Below the pieces are notes generated by a model. That model saw nothing but the letters and a program-made list of their open reading frames with translations, was not told where the DNA came from and searched no databases. Positions 33,719 through 44,099 of a stretch of 64,000 nucleotides of DNA are shown here, in pieces. The stretch is from Simmondsia chinensis (Eukaryota; Streptophyta; Magnoliopsida; Caryophyllales; Simmondsiaceae), in contig JAGTTD010000005.1 in assembly GCA_018398585.1 (NCBI GenBank), positions 8,115,355-8,179,354 of the forward strand, given 5' to 3'. The translations under genes were made by a program, and so were the position numbers. Within the stretch, counting starts at the first letter, position 1; every line of letters starts with the position of its first letter.

Positions 33719-35593
33719 ATTTTGATGAATAATGAATAATGTTATAGCTACAACTTATAGACAAAGTGTTTTGAATATGTATGTTATGCATTTGGGCTTA
33801 TTCATGATCTATGTCGACACATGATAAGTTGTGTTCTTCCTAAGGGACACCTATACATCTATATAAAGCCCCATCAATTTATGATATATATTGTATATTT
33901 AAATTAGATTATCTACATAAATATTCATGTACTTCACACAATGTATTAGTTTAGTTATTTTCCTTTTAATTATATCAACTTAGTACTCGTATAAGTTAAT
34001 AGCATATTTTTAATCTTTCGATCATATTAGATGTAAGACCCAATGCAAATCACCCTTAGTCTATTAAACTCACTTGTCATCCGACTGCTAAAAAAATTTG
34101 TCATCAGCTTGATGCTAAATTTACAGCAAGAAGAAATGAATTAGGCTAAATTAATTTTTAATTAGCCTAATTTTACTCATAGTTCTACATTAGAATTACC
34201 GTCAAGGAGTTGACAATTTTTTAAATAGCCCGGTTGTAAGTGAGTTTAATTAGGCTAAAGAGTAAGTTTGCAATGAATCGTGCATCTAATAAACAATTAA
34301 AATATATGTTATTAACTTATACGGGGACTAAATAAATACAATTAAAAGCAAATGAACTAAATAGATACATTGAGCGAAGTACAAGAATATTTTTGCGAAT
34401 AATCCTCATAATTATTTTTAAAAAATTAACGTAAATAACCTTAATTTAAATATACAAAATATATCATAAAATATTAGTTTTTAAAAACATAGATTACATA
34501 TATATATCAAGAATGTTATTTCTTTTAATTTTTAATTTCAAATTTATTCCTACATGTGTGTTCACTTCCAAATAAATTCATATATGAGTGTTTAATACTT
34601 TCTTTTACTATTAAAGAGTTAAATACTAAAAAAATTCTTTAGGGTTTAGTTAAATACCATTTAAACTTTTTTCCGTTTACAAATTTCTCTAACAATAATA
34701 TATACACACACATACATATAGTTATTGTAGTTAGAAATATAATTCAAGTAAACAAGTATAATGTAGTGTGCTCTATGATAGTGGAGTAGAATGTGCCTTA
34801 ATATTGCTCAATATCAAACAAATATATGGAAAAAGACTAAAAGAAGAAATACCAGCAGCCTTTAGTAAGTAAACAAATACCAGAAAGCGTGGCTACAGAA
34901 TTGGAACTTCAAAGCTTGAACTATTGATCACAATAAGAGAGATTGAAAGAGAGATAGTGAAAGAGAAAATGGGAGTGTTGCTAATTGTTGTTTTGCTTTT
35001 CAATCTCTCCAGAGCTTGTATAGGATTATGCATTGGTTAATCAATGGTAATATTTATTATAGTGAAGAATGCTTCTTGAAGGGTAGAATATTAAAACTCT
35101 GTAAAACTCATTATTACATCTATTTAATCATTGTCGTTTGCTTACAATATCTAGAATATAATCATATAATTAAAATTTAAAATGTACAGGTAAAGCCTGT
35201 ATGAATCATGTATGAAGGTTTGTCCAATATTCGTTATATAAGAAGTGTTCTCAATACAGGTTTTATTGTAAGTAATGAAATACATAATATATAATTTTAA
35301 AAAAAAAGTACAGGAATCATAATATTTAATAAAACTTAGATAATTACCTAAGATTTTGGTACAAAAAACATTATTTGTTATTCTAGGGAGGATTGAATAG
35401 TTTGGAGAAAATGAAGTGAGGATGGGTATTTATAATGGTGGGTTCAAATTTTTTTTATATTATATATTTTTTAAAACATAATTTCTAAAATTAATATTTA
35501 TAAACCCCTAGATCCTTAATGTGTCTCATTTTTATATGTTTTATTCTCACTCTCATGATATATGCTGCTATTACTTGTGGAGTTTAATGCAAT
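33719..35593. other. A+T-rich spacer without gene
   Basis: No sustained frame, LTR ends or terminal repeats are evident. Short A+T tracts and a few purine-rich phrases (about 34930-34975) are all I can see. Confidence 0.5.
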
Positions 35594-35930
35594 TTATGTA
35601 TATTTAGGTTTGGACCGTGTTGGAGCAAAGACAACTTGCAAAGTGGCTGAGAATACACAAAAAGTGGAGATATTTGACGATCGGGTTAAGAAACCCGACC
35701 ACATGTTGAAAATGGAGCCATCGGGGCGAGAGTAGGCAACCCAAATCAATTCTATAAGGCATTGGTGGAGATTGACCAATTGGGAGCAGAGCCAATCGAT
35801 CGGCAAGCAATAGAGTGCTTCTGTTGGCTTCCGATCGACCAGCCGACAATGCAGATCGATCAGCAAACGTCAGTGAGCTCACATAAGGCTTCATTCGTGA
35901 GTTTTCATATATATGAATCATTTAGACATT
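35594..35930. mobile_element. Possible LTR fragment with repeated CGATC motifs
   Basis: A locally G+C-richer island contains several gatcgatc/cgatcgacc phrases (for example 35795-35862), recalling the palindromes in the copia C LTR. No boundaries or duplication are visible, so the call is tentative. Confidence 0.3.
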
Positions 35931-36489
35931 TACGTTGAAAAACATAAGTAAAAAAAAGCAATGTGTATTTGCTCAAAATATAAGTTTGAAGGGATGTGTC
36001 TTTTTTCAAGAGGCACGTGTAAGTTTATTTCAGTATCGACGAAACAAGTCATAATGATAGTGATTCGCTACATGTTTCGACGACTTATTGTTCCAAACAT
36101 CAAAACAAAAAATATAAATCTTTACAATTTAATTAAGAAATATTTAACCAAAAATAACTACAAATATATTGACCAAATAAAATATAACTTTGTTGATAAT
36201 AATTATTAATAAATTATTTATATTATATAATTTTTCAAATATATTTTTAAATAATAAATATGTACCAATATCTCATGTGAAAAGGAGAATCATGCTGTTC
36301 ACATGTGAAAAGCACAATTCTCGTGCTGTGAACAACAGGTATTATTGTCCAGGATTTTTTCAAAACAGAAATTTTTGAGAATTCGGAAATTTTTATAATA
36401 TTATTTTTTTGCAATTTTTAAAAAATTAAAAATATAAATACATATATTTTTATATTAAAATATAAAAATATAAATATTTCAGAAAAATT
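35931..36489. other. A+T-rich spacer
   Basis: No gene. A short inverted repeat (gttcacatgtgaaaagcaca and its imperfect partner, about 36285-36332) is the only structure seen. Confidence 0.45.
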
Positions 36490-36970
36490 AATACTTAGGT
36501 ACCCTAAAGTTTAAGCATTCATCAAATAGGCATGCTCACATCTAAATATATACAATAAGGTACCCTGAGGTTTGAATATGTTATCACATACCTTATGTTG
36601 AAATTTGATTAATTTTGTAAGAATGTGACCAAATTTTACAAAAAATGTTGATGTGATATATAATTACGATAATATATATGTATGACGTGCCAATGTATTT
36701 ATAAAAAATTTAGTGAATTGAGATAAAATAGTTACCGAATATTGATGTAATTTACCTAAATTTTGCCGAAGACTTGTCATGTTAGCATTGTTCGAGAAAA
36801 CATCAATATTTGAACATTTTTCAATGAAAATTCATCGAATTTTGATAACATATAAAAATTTGATTGATAAAATTTTAAAATATTAGGTTACTTGAGTGAT
36901 AAAAAATTAAAACCTCATGGTATCCTATTATACATATTGATATGTCAGGGTACCTAGGGAATAAACCTCA
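36490..36970. mobile_element. MITE-like element with taggtaccct ends
   Basis: The left side has taggtaccctaaagttt (about 36498) and aaggtaccctgaggttt (about 36558). The right side has aaacctcatggtatcct and gggtacctaggg in inverted order (about 36910-36960). A related phrase, ttaggttgcctgac, recurs near 50160. There is no coding capacity; target duplication was not resolved. Confidence 0.5.
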
Positions 36971-37417
36971 TAGCACCTAATGATTGTCTATGTTGCAATA
37001 AAGATAATACCCTTGTAGTAGGATATTCTTTTTTATATTTAATAATGTATTGTAACTTTTTAGATATTTTAGATTTATTGAATAACATATTTCGGCGGAT
37101 ATTTAACTGTTTATGTATATAGTCTTTTAAATATAATAATTTATGCTAAATGATATATGAAGAAATGACTATTATAGTGCTCTAATAATAATTAAACTGT
37201 AAAACTATGTACAGACAATATAATTTAATATGTAATAAATAACTTAATTGAAATAATTATTATAAATTATATTATAAAGTTAAATATGATGTAATACTAA
37301 AATTATAATTAATATATTTAATCCAACTAACAATTTATTTTTTAAAAATTAAAAAGAAATATAAAAGGGTGCATGAATGCGCAGGGCCTGCAGTTGCATA
37401 TGGCAGAGTTTATCTAT
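36971..37417. other. A+T-rich spacer
   Basis: No gene or clear repeat. Confidence 0.45.
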
Positions 37418-37426
37418 ATGTAAGTC

Positions 37427-38586
37427 GACTTATTTAGACAACTACCCTATTTTTTTATAAAAAAAATTAACAAAATAACCTATTTTTAAAAATATTTAGC
37501 AAAATAACCTAAAATATCAGAAAAGTAAGGAGGAGCCGTTTGAAACGGCGCCTCTTAGTAGAAATTCAGGAGGAGCCATTTGAAAAGGTGCCTCCCTATT
37601 GGAGGCGCCATTTTGATTGGCTCTTCTACACAATTTATTTTTTTTTTTATTTTTTTCATCAATCCTCTAACCCGATATACAAGATTCGCATCCATAACAT
37701 CATGCAAGATTCCCACCCATGGCACCCTCCTCTAACATCCTCCACCTCTATAAATACCACCATTTCATATTTATTTCACTTTTTAAAATATTTAGCATTA
37801 AATTTGTTATCTTCTCGTCAAAACTGTTTTTTTTCTTGTATTTTCACTCACATATAAGTTAGTATTATATTTTTTTTAGTTTAGTTATTTTTTATAATCT
37901 AATATAATGTTATTTAATATAACCTACTTACTATTTGAATTTTAAACATTTAAAATAGTTTTTAAATGTGTTATAATTATTTTAAAGTGAAATTTTAAAT
38001 TTTAAATATTTACATATTTTATTATGTAATAACTTTTACATGTAATTATATTAATATTTTATATCATTAGTGTAAATAATATTATATCTAATTTAAAATA
38101 ATTTTGAATTTCACTTTAAAATAATTATAACATATTATTAAAAAATAATTTAAATAATAAGTAGGTAATATAAAATAACATGATATTCGATTATAAAAAT
38201 AAACTAAAGGAAGAAAAACAGTTTTGATAAGAAGATAACAAATTTAATGATAAATATTTTAAAAAGTGAGATGAATATAAAATAAGGGTAAAATTATGGT
38301 ATTTATAGATTTGAAGAATGTTAGATGAGGTGTCATAGTGAGAATCTTGCATGGGGTCACGAATGCAAATCTTGTATATCGGGTTAGAGGATTGATAAAA
38401 AAAAATAAATTGTGCAGAGAAGCCATTCAAAATGGAGCCTCCAATAGGGAGGCGCCATTTAAAACGGCTCCTCCTAAATTTCTACGTGCCGTTTCAATTG
38501 GCTTCTTCTTACTTTTTCTGACATTTTGAAAATGGGTTATTTTGTTAATTTTTTTAAAAAAATAGGGTAGTTGTCTAAATAAGTCT
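37427..38586. mobile_element. 1.16-kb foldback element, MULE-like
   Basis: The two halves are inverted copies: gacttatttagacaactacc at the left matches ggtagttgtctaaataagtc at the right, and similarity continues to a central loop near 38000-38100. Inside each arm is a G+C-rich box (aggaggagccgtttgaaacg, ggaggcgccatttt). Flanking 9-bp sequences atgtaagtc (37418-37426) and acgtaagtc (38587-38595) differ at one base, which fits a Mutator-type duplication. No protein is encoded. A transcript would form a very long hairpin. Confidence 0.78.
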
Positions 38587-38595
38587 ACGTAAGTC

Positions 38596-38918
38596 GCTGT
38601 CTCGGCCAATGACTCACATACTGATTTACCTCCCAGACCGACAGAGGTATTTATATTTGGAAAAAAAAATTAAAATTTATTAAATTTGTTTGTGCCATGT
38701 GGATGCTATTTTAGCAAATACTTTTTTAAATAATTTATTTTGGGTAATATTTTTTGTTCGAGCCATTTTAGACAACGGCTAGAGAAAGGGTGTCTTTCAT
38801 CAAAACACTAAGGGTCATGTCATTTGTTTAATAATCACGTCTTTTCATTAATAGATATGTTTTTTCACTAAAAGACATGTCTTTTTATTAAGAAAAATAT
38901 TAAAGAGATATTCCTCTT
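38596..38918. mobile_element. Spacer holding one end of a MULE-type MITE
   Basis: The stretch atgtggatgctattttagca through gagccattttagacaacggc (about 38697-38780) resembles the right end of the element at 47988-48545. No opposite end is nearby. The rest is A+T-rich without a gene. Confidence 0.5.
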
Positions 38919-39497
38919 TGTTAGGAATATGCCTCAAATTTATGTATTTAGGATTTATGGGTTGCGAGGGGTCACCGATCGATCGGGGGATGTCCGATCG
39001 ATCGGGTGAATTAAGAAGAAGAAATTCAGTTTTTGGCCAAGAGAGGGCCGATCGATCGGGACCCCGATCGATTGGGAGTCTGTTTTGCGTAACCTTAGCC
39101 GTTTAGGATAAATATAGGGTTAGGGGGTAAGTTTTAGGTATCCAATCAAAGAGAGCCGCCGTCCAATTAAGAATCCAATTAAAGTGAGGTCAGCCGTCAT
39201 CATCAATTTGAGAGCATTACGAGAGTTAAGAGAAAGTGCTTCATAATTCTTTGATAGATCTTGTTCAGAGGAAGTGTTATCGTAATCCTTCCATTATTCA
39301 TAGTCAATAAAGATTCTCCATCTCCGCCCGTGGTTTTCTCCCCTCTCGATTGAAGAGGGGTTTCCACGTAAATCATTGTGTTCTTCTTGTTTGTTGTTTC
39401 TTTCACTTATTTTGTTTACTTCTCGTTTGTGTGAGTCATATTATTTGAATCGAATCAAGTGATTAGGGTTAACGCTTCCACATCAAGTATTCATATT
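38919..39497 (+). mobile_element. Copia C 5' LTR
   Basis: The LTR contains at least three copies of CCGATCGATCGG-type palindromes and one variant (about 38976-39076). Its right limit is set only by the primer site, so the last bases are uncertain by a few positions. Confidence 0.75.
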
Positions 39498-39503
39498 ATA
39501 AAT

Positions 39504-39610
39504 TGGTATCATGAATACCGGATTTGTCAAGGCTAGAATTTTTCCTAATAATTGGTATCAGAGCATATCAAGTTTGTTCCAGATTTTCTCTAATAATTTG
39601 GTATCTGAGC
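39504..39610 (+). promoter_or_regulatory. Copia C primer-binding site, present three times
   Basis: TGGTATCATGAA (39504), TGGTATCAGAGC (39553) and TGGTATCTGAGC (39599) follow each other at 49 and 46 bp, each preceded by aataatt-like bases. The middle copy is the standard initiator-Met site. Confidence 0.7.
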
Positions 39611-39633
39611 CCTGTTTATTTCAACTTGATAAT

Positions 39634-40400
39634 ATGGCGTCCGCAATTAAGACTGAAGTTGAGAAGTTCGGTGGTCAAGGAAGTTTTAGTTTATGGCAAG
39701 TCCGGGTTAAGGGTCTCTTGAGCAGAGTGGCTTGAAGAAAGCCCTAGAAGGAAAAAGAAAAAAAATCGGAGAGCCTATCTGATACACAATGAGAGGAGTT
39801 AGATGAGAAGACACTCACAGCTATCCAGATGTGTCTTACCGATGACGTTTTGACAGAAGTTCTGGAAGTGAAGACCGGTAAGGAGTTGTGGGAGAAATTG
39901 CAGGATATGTTCTGTTTCAAATCAGTCTCCAACAAACTCCCAGTTAAGCGTCGGTTGTTCACGTTTCGTATGTCAGAAGGTACGTCACTTAATGATCATG
40001 TTAATGAGTTTAATTCAATTATTCAAGAATTGGATGATGCTCCTAAGGATGAAGATCAAGCCACGCTTTTGTTATGTTCACTCTCTACTTCATATAAAGG
40101 CTTTGTAGAAAGCGTGATTTATGGTGGTAGGCAATCTATCACAGTTGATGAAGTTAAGAGAAACCTACGGAGTAAAGAAAGAGTAGATAGGGAGTTGTCC
40201 GACTTCGTTCAGAACTCGGGTAGTAGTTTATTTGTGAGAGAAAGAACTAAGTCTAAAGAATATGATCATAGTGGAAACAAATTTAAGTCTAGATATTAAG
40301 ACCTAACCTGTAATTACTGTTATAAGAAAGGGCACATTAAGAGAGACTGTTACAAGCTTAAGAGAAAACTAGAAGCAGATAACAGGTCTGACCAGAGATC
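39634..40400 (+). pseudogene. Copia C gag
   Basis: The frame starts at ATG 39634 with VEKFGGQGSFSLWQVRVKGLL, typical of TNT1-like gag. A shift near 39735 breaks it, and it is open again at 39829-40299 with TGKELWEKLQDMF, LPVKRRLFTFRMSEGTSLND and LRSKERVDREL. After a TAA at 40297-40299 the same frame gives the zinc knuckle CNYCYKKGHIKRDC (about 40309-40350). It lies upstream of protease in the same polyprotein. Confidence 0.82.
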
Positions 40401-41034
40401 CATAGTAGCTAGTGTTATGAAAGATGAGATTGATGGTGGTATACTGTCTATGTCTGAACCTAAGTCCAGTTTTAGAGAAAGTGGGATTTTGGATTCGGGT
40501 TGCTCCTATCATGTTTGTCCCTATAGAAGCTGATTCACCATATACGTGTCAATTCAGGGTGGAACTGTTCAGACGGGTAACGATGCAGTATGCAGAGTTT
40601 TGGGGATAGGAACAATTCATATTAAGATGTTCGATGGCACTATTAGGACATTGAGCGACGTTCGTCATGTTCCTAATTTGAAGAAAAGTCTCATCTCTTT
40701 AGGTACTTTTGAGTCTAAAGGGTACAGGTACACAGCTGAAGGTGGAGTTTTAAAAGTCGTTAAGGGTACTTAGATAGTTATGAAAGGCAGAAGGGTAGGT
40801 ACATTGTATGAGCTTGTCGGTTCCACAGTTGCAAGATCAGTTAAGATATCTTCATCATCATCATTGTTGACAGAACCAGAGATCACAAAGTCAAGGAGCT
40901 TGAGATTGGATCGTTCAGGTGATAAGGGTCTGTCTGAGCACAGTAAAAGGGGCTTTATGTGTGGTCAATCTACAGGACTGGTATCTTGTGAACAAGGCAT
41001 TTATGGGAAGCAGAAGAGTCTTCACTTCAAGTAA
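40401..41034 (+). pseudogene. Copia C protease and pre-integrase region
   Basis: Protease is marked by ILDSGCSYHVCPYR near 40486-40527, followed by a TGA near 40531. The open part 40546-40773 has GGTVQTGNDAVCRVLGIGTI and VRHVPNLKKSLISLGTFESKGY, the usual protease C-terminal half. A single TAG (40771-40773) separates the next piece, which soon loses similarity because the integrase core is deleted. Confidence 0.8.
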
Positions 41035-41328
41035 TTCCTGATGAGTAAAGATGTCACGTTTGATGAGTCTTCATTGCTATCTCCACAGAAGATGTCATCA
41101 GTTAGTTGTGATTCAGGTTAGGTGAATAAGCTAGAGGAAATTCAGTTTCAGTTAATTAACACAGTTCAGCAACAGATGGCTGCTTCAAAAGTTGTGTCAA
41201 GAGCCAATCTAGAGAAGAAGAAGATTGGCATTGCTGATAACCTCTCAGATATGTTCACTTCAGTGCTACCTAGCAGAAAGTTCAAGCATCGTTTGGACTC
41301 GGTTAGGTTTTGTGTTTTGTTAAGGTAA
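41035..41328 (+). pseudogene. Copia C remnants of integrase C-terminus and RNase H end
   Basis: A short SKDVTFDESSLL motif (about 41044-41080) is the segment that normally follows the integrase core. After a further jump the frame ends with IADNLSDMFTSVLPSRKFKH, corresponding to the end of copia RNase H. Everything between is missing, so the element lost roughly the length of integrase, reverse transcriptase and most of RNase H. Confidence 0.7.
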
Positions 41329-41403
41329 CCCCGTGTGTGGGGTATTTTGTGGAGTAGGTGGAGAAATTTTGGTTTTGTGTAAATTTGAGTCAAGGTAGAG
41401 GTT

Positions 41404-41516
41404 TGTTAGGAATATGCCTCAAATTAATGTATTTAGGATTTATGGGTAGCCGAGGGGTCACCGATCGATCGGGTGAATTAAGAAGAAGAAATTCAGTTTT
41501 TGGCCGAGAGAGGGGA
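41404..41516 (+). mobile_element. Copia C 3' LTR, truncated
   Basis: It repeats the first part of the LTR at 38919 but has one CGATCGATCGG unit where the 5' copy has two at that place. That fits deletion between direct repeats. It stops at gagagaggg, where minus-strand copia D begins. Confidence 0.8.
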
Positions 41517-43100
41517 CAGTCCATGTAAAAAGTTCAGTAGGATGAGGAGAAAACCCGTATAGGGGACCTTCACTGTGTATCCTGAGGAGTGGCGTCCCCG
41601 TAGCCTTGTCCTTGACACAAAAGGAAGAAGAATCGAATTCAACAACACAGTTATTATCACGATGCAACTGTTTAATAGACAATAGGTTGTATGTAAAACC
41701 AGGAACCAACATAATATTAGGAAGCAACAAGTCACGAGTTTTAGTACGAATTTTCGAAAAACCAACATGTGTAACCGGTAATAAGGACCCATTGCCAACT
41801 TGGATTGATTTTGAACCACGATAAACATTGTGTTGAGTTAAAATACCTGCGCTAGAAGTCATATGATTGGACGCCCCCGGAGTCCGGGTACCATGTAGGA
41901 TCAGCGTGATCAGTGACAAACATGGCCGAAAGAGATTGGGAGAGATTGGAATTGACATAGCGATGAGGGCAAAGCAAGGCAGCATGACCAGCTTGATGAC
42001 AAATCTGACAAACTAAGGGACCAGCACCGATTATACCAACATGAGGTCGACGGGAGTGCGTATCTGTAGAGCGACCCCAGTTCTGTGGATGCGGAGGAGG
42101 AGTACCAGTAGGAACCATATGGAAACTGTTGTTGGCCTTGACCATGTGTGCCATGACCCCCATTATTCCCATTGCAATTGTTGTTGTTGCATCCACGACC
42201 CTTATGACCACGCCCTCCACAATCCCGACCAGAACCCGAAGAGTCCGACAGTGCACTACTTGCGGCAAGGGCATGACCGTGATCAACGGAAGAGCGAGCG
42301 TGTATGTGAGAAAGAGCAGCTTCCTCATCTAACAATGTAGTCTTGAGTTGTTCAAAAGGAAGGTTACGATACGACTGGTGAGTGAAAGTATTAAACGCAG
42401 CATACTCCGGAGGGAGACCGAATAGGGCATAGTGGAGGAGCTCACGGTTTAACACCGGTGAATCTATGGCTGCCAGGTCATCGGCTATGGTTTTAAGTTC
42501 GATGAGGTATGCGGTCATGGTTTTATTGTCTTTACGTAGAGTGACGAGTTGAGAGCGTAGGTCAAATTCCTTGGCCCGAGAGCGGTCACGAAAGCATTTG
42601 GCTAGGGCATCCCACATCTCGCGAGAGGTGGGATGATGGATGACATCATTAAGGATCGGGCAGGCTAGGGAAGTAGATAGACATGCCCTAATGCTTTGGT
42701 CAATGCAAGACTAGGTTATGGCATCAGGGTTAGGGAGATATTGACCCGTGGGTGTAGAAATTTGATCAGGAGGACAGGGATTTGAGCCATCGACGAATCC
42801 CATGAGTCGATGGGCACGTAGAACTATGGATGCTTGTTCTCGCCAAGTGGTATAATCAATTGGCGTTTCCAGTTTAATTGTAACGAGATTAGTAATAGAG
42901 GAAGGGGGAAGAGGGCTCACATGGGGAGGGAGGGTCGCGAGAGGCGACACCCCGGCCATGAGAGGGGATGAGTAACTGGATAAATTAAAAGACAAAAGGG
43001 GGAGTCCAAGATTATACCCAGAGGAGTAGAGACCGTGAGATGTAGATGATGGGACCAGATCAATGGAAGATGAGGGGAGTGACGGTAGCAAAAAGCCACC
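41517..43100 (-). pseudogene. Copia D gag and protease (RE1-like), minus strand
   Basis: Read leftward from 43091: a Ser/Pro-rich N-terminus, then IKLETPIDYTTWREQASIVL, a stop near 42711-42713, EMWDALAKCFRDRSRAKEFD and TYNLLS-type segments. A Gly/Asn/Arg-rich tract (about 42130-42220) and a zinc knuckle, CQICHQAGHAALLCPH (about 41966-42013), follow. The protease motif WYPDSG is at about 41881-41898; one additional G in a G-run there shifts the frame. The gag core is a UBN2-type domain of the Retrofit/RE1 group. The element stops inside the pre-integrase region, where it meets copia C. Confidence 0.82.
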
Positions 43101-43571
43101 AAGGGCAGGAGGGGCTAACGGTGGCCACTAGTGGAGAGGAAGTCACAGCGGTGGCAGGACGCGGTCGAGGAGGCGAGGGGTGCCGTAGCCGGTGGAGAGA
43201 ACCGGTGACTGGTGAGAGAGGAGGGTATATGGCCATATTGGAGAGAGAGAGGGAGGAGGAGGTGGAAGAGGAGGCGGCCATGGAGGTTGAAGCAGTGGCG
43301 ACCGGCGAACGGGTGGCAGGGGAATCGGGCGGACAGGGTCAACCTCGAAACAGAGAATAGGGGCAACCGGAGCGACGACGGGAGACGGCGAGCCTGGGGC
43401 TGAAGCAGTGGTAGGGACGCCGTCGTGACCAGGTGGCGAGAGAGAAGCGGGCGGCGGCGGCGGCTAAGTGGTTAGGTTTAGGGTTAGGGTTTAAGCAACC
43501 CTGTTTTTTTTTTTTTTTTTTTCTTTTTCGAGGAGAAGGGATTGATGTTTGGTATGCTCTGATACTATGTA

Positions 43572-43725
43572 AGAATGAGAGTTAGTGAGCATACCCAATA
43601 GGGTTTCTGAGGCATATATTTATAGTAATGGGAGGAGGAATAATCACATAATATAATCGGAATAATATCATAATAAAATTAACATGGATACTATCCCTAA
43701 TACATTAAGACTATCCCTAATAGTC
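43572..43725 (-). mobile_element. Copia D 5' LTR and primer site (minus strand), short
   Basis: On the minus strand a primer-like tagtatcagagc (43557-43568) lies after an LTR end at about 43572. A short LTR of roughly 150 bp with a tataaatata box near 43617 follows to about 43725, where tattagggatag begins. RE1-like elements do have short LTRs. Exact ends were not proven, because the 3' LTR is absent. Confidence 0.5.
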
Positions 43726-44099
43726 GTAAATATTGAGACGTTAGAAAAATAAAGATCCGGCTGGTCCAATTAATTGAAAGAGTATTTGGACTTGATAAAG
43801 GAAAAATATGAGAACTAAGATCCTGGTATTTAAAACATATTTTTGATGATGTAGAACATATTGATGTGATTAGAGGAACCTTATTTTATAAATTCACATT
43901 TAAAAAAAAAAAAAAAAGAATGAAAGTGACATGATACTAAAGGCTAAGTCAAATATAATTTATTTTACTAGTAACACTCTTTGTTGTAATTATACACACG
44001 TTTGTCGTCCACTGAAACCTTTTAGCTTACGGGAATTTGTTACAATGGAGATAGGAATGTTTTTTTTTTTTTTTCAATTATGTGAATTTACTAAGGTGT
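43726..44099. other. Spacer, A+T-rich
   Basis: No gene or defined repeat; two long A or T runs (43900-43917, 44060-44074). Confidence 0.45.

Larger units (their letters stand above)
38919..41516 (+). mobile_element. Copia C: internally deleted copia element with truncated 3' LTR
   Basis: The 5' LTR starts TGTTAGGAATATGCC at 38919 and ends near 39493-39500. The 3' LTR starts at 41404 with the same bases and is cut at about 41516 by the start of copia D. Gag, protease and the pre-integrase part are readable, then most of integrase, reverse transcriptase and RNase H is missing and only the last RNase H motif remains. Confidence 0.85.

Noticed and set aside
35594..35921. Two overlapping minus-strand frames as a host gene
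   Set aside because: No domain or splice context; the CGATC-rich sequence looks more like an LTR fragment.
43040..43403. Plus-strand Gly/Glu/Arg-rich frames near 43.0-43.4 kb
   Set aside because: They are antisense to the copia D leader and gag start, and G-rich composition produces the open frames.
43470..43495. Telomere-like gggttagggttt sequence
   Set aside because: Only about three units, inside a copia leader and far from a sequence end. It is better explained as a telo-box in the element.
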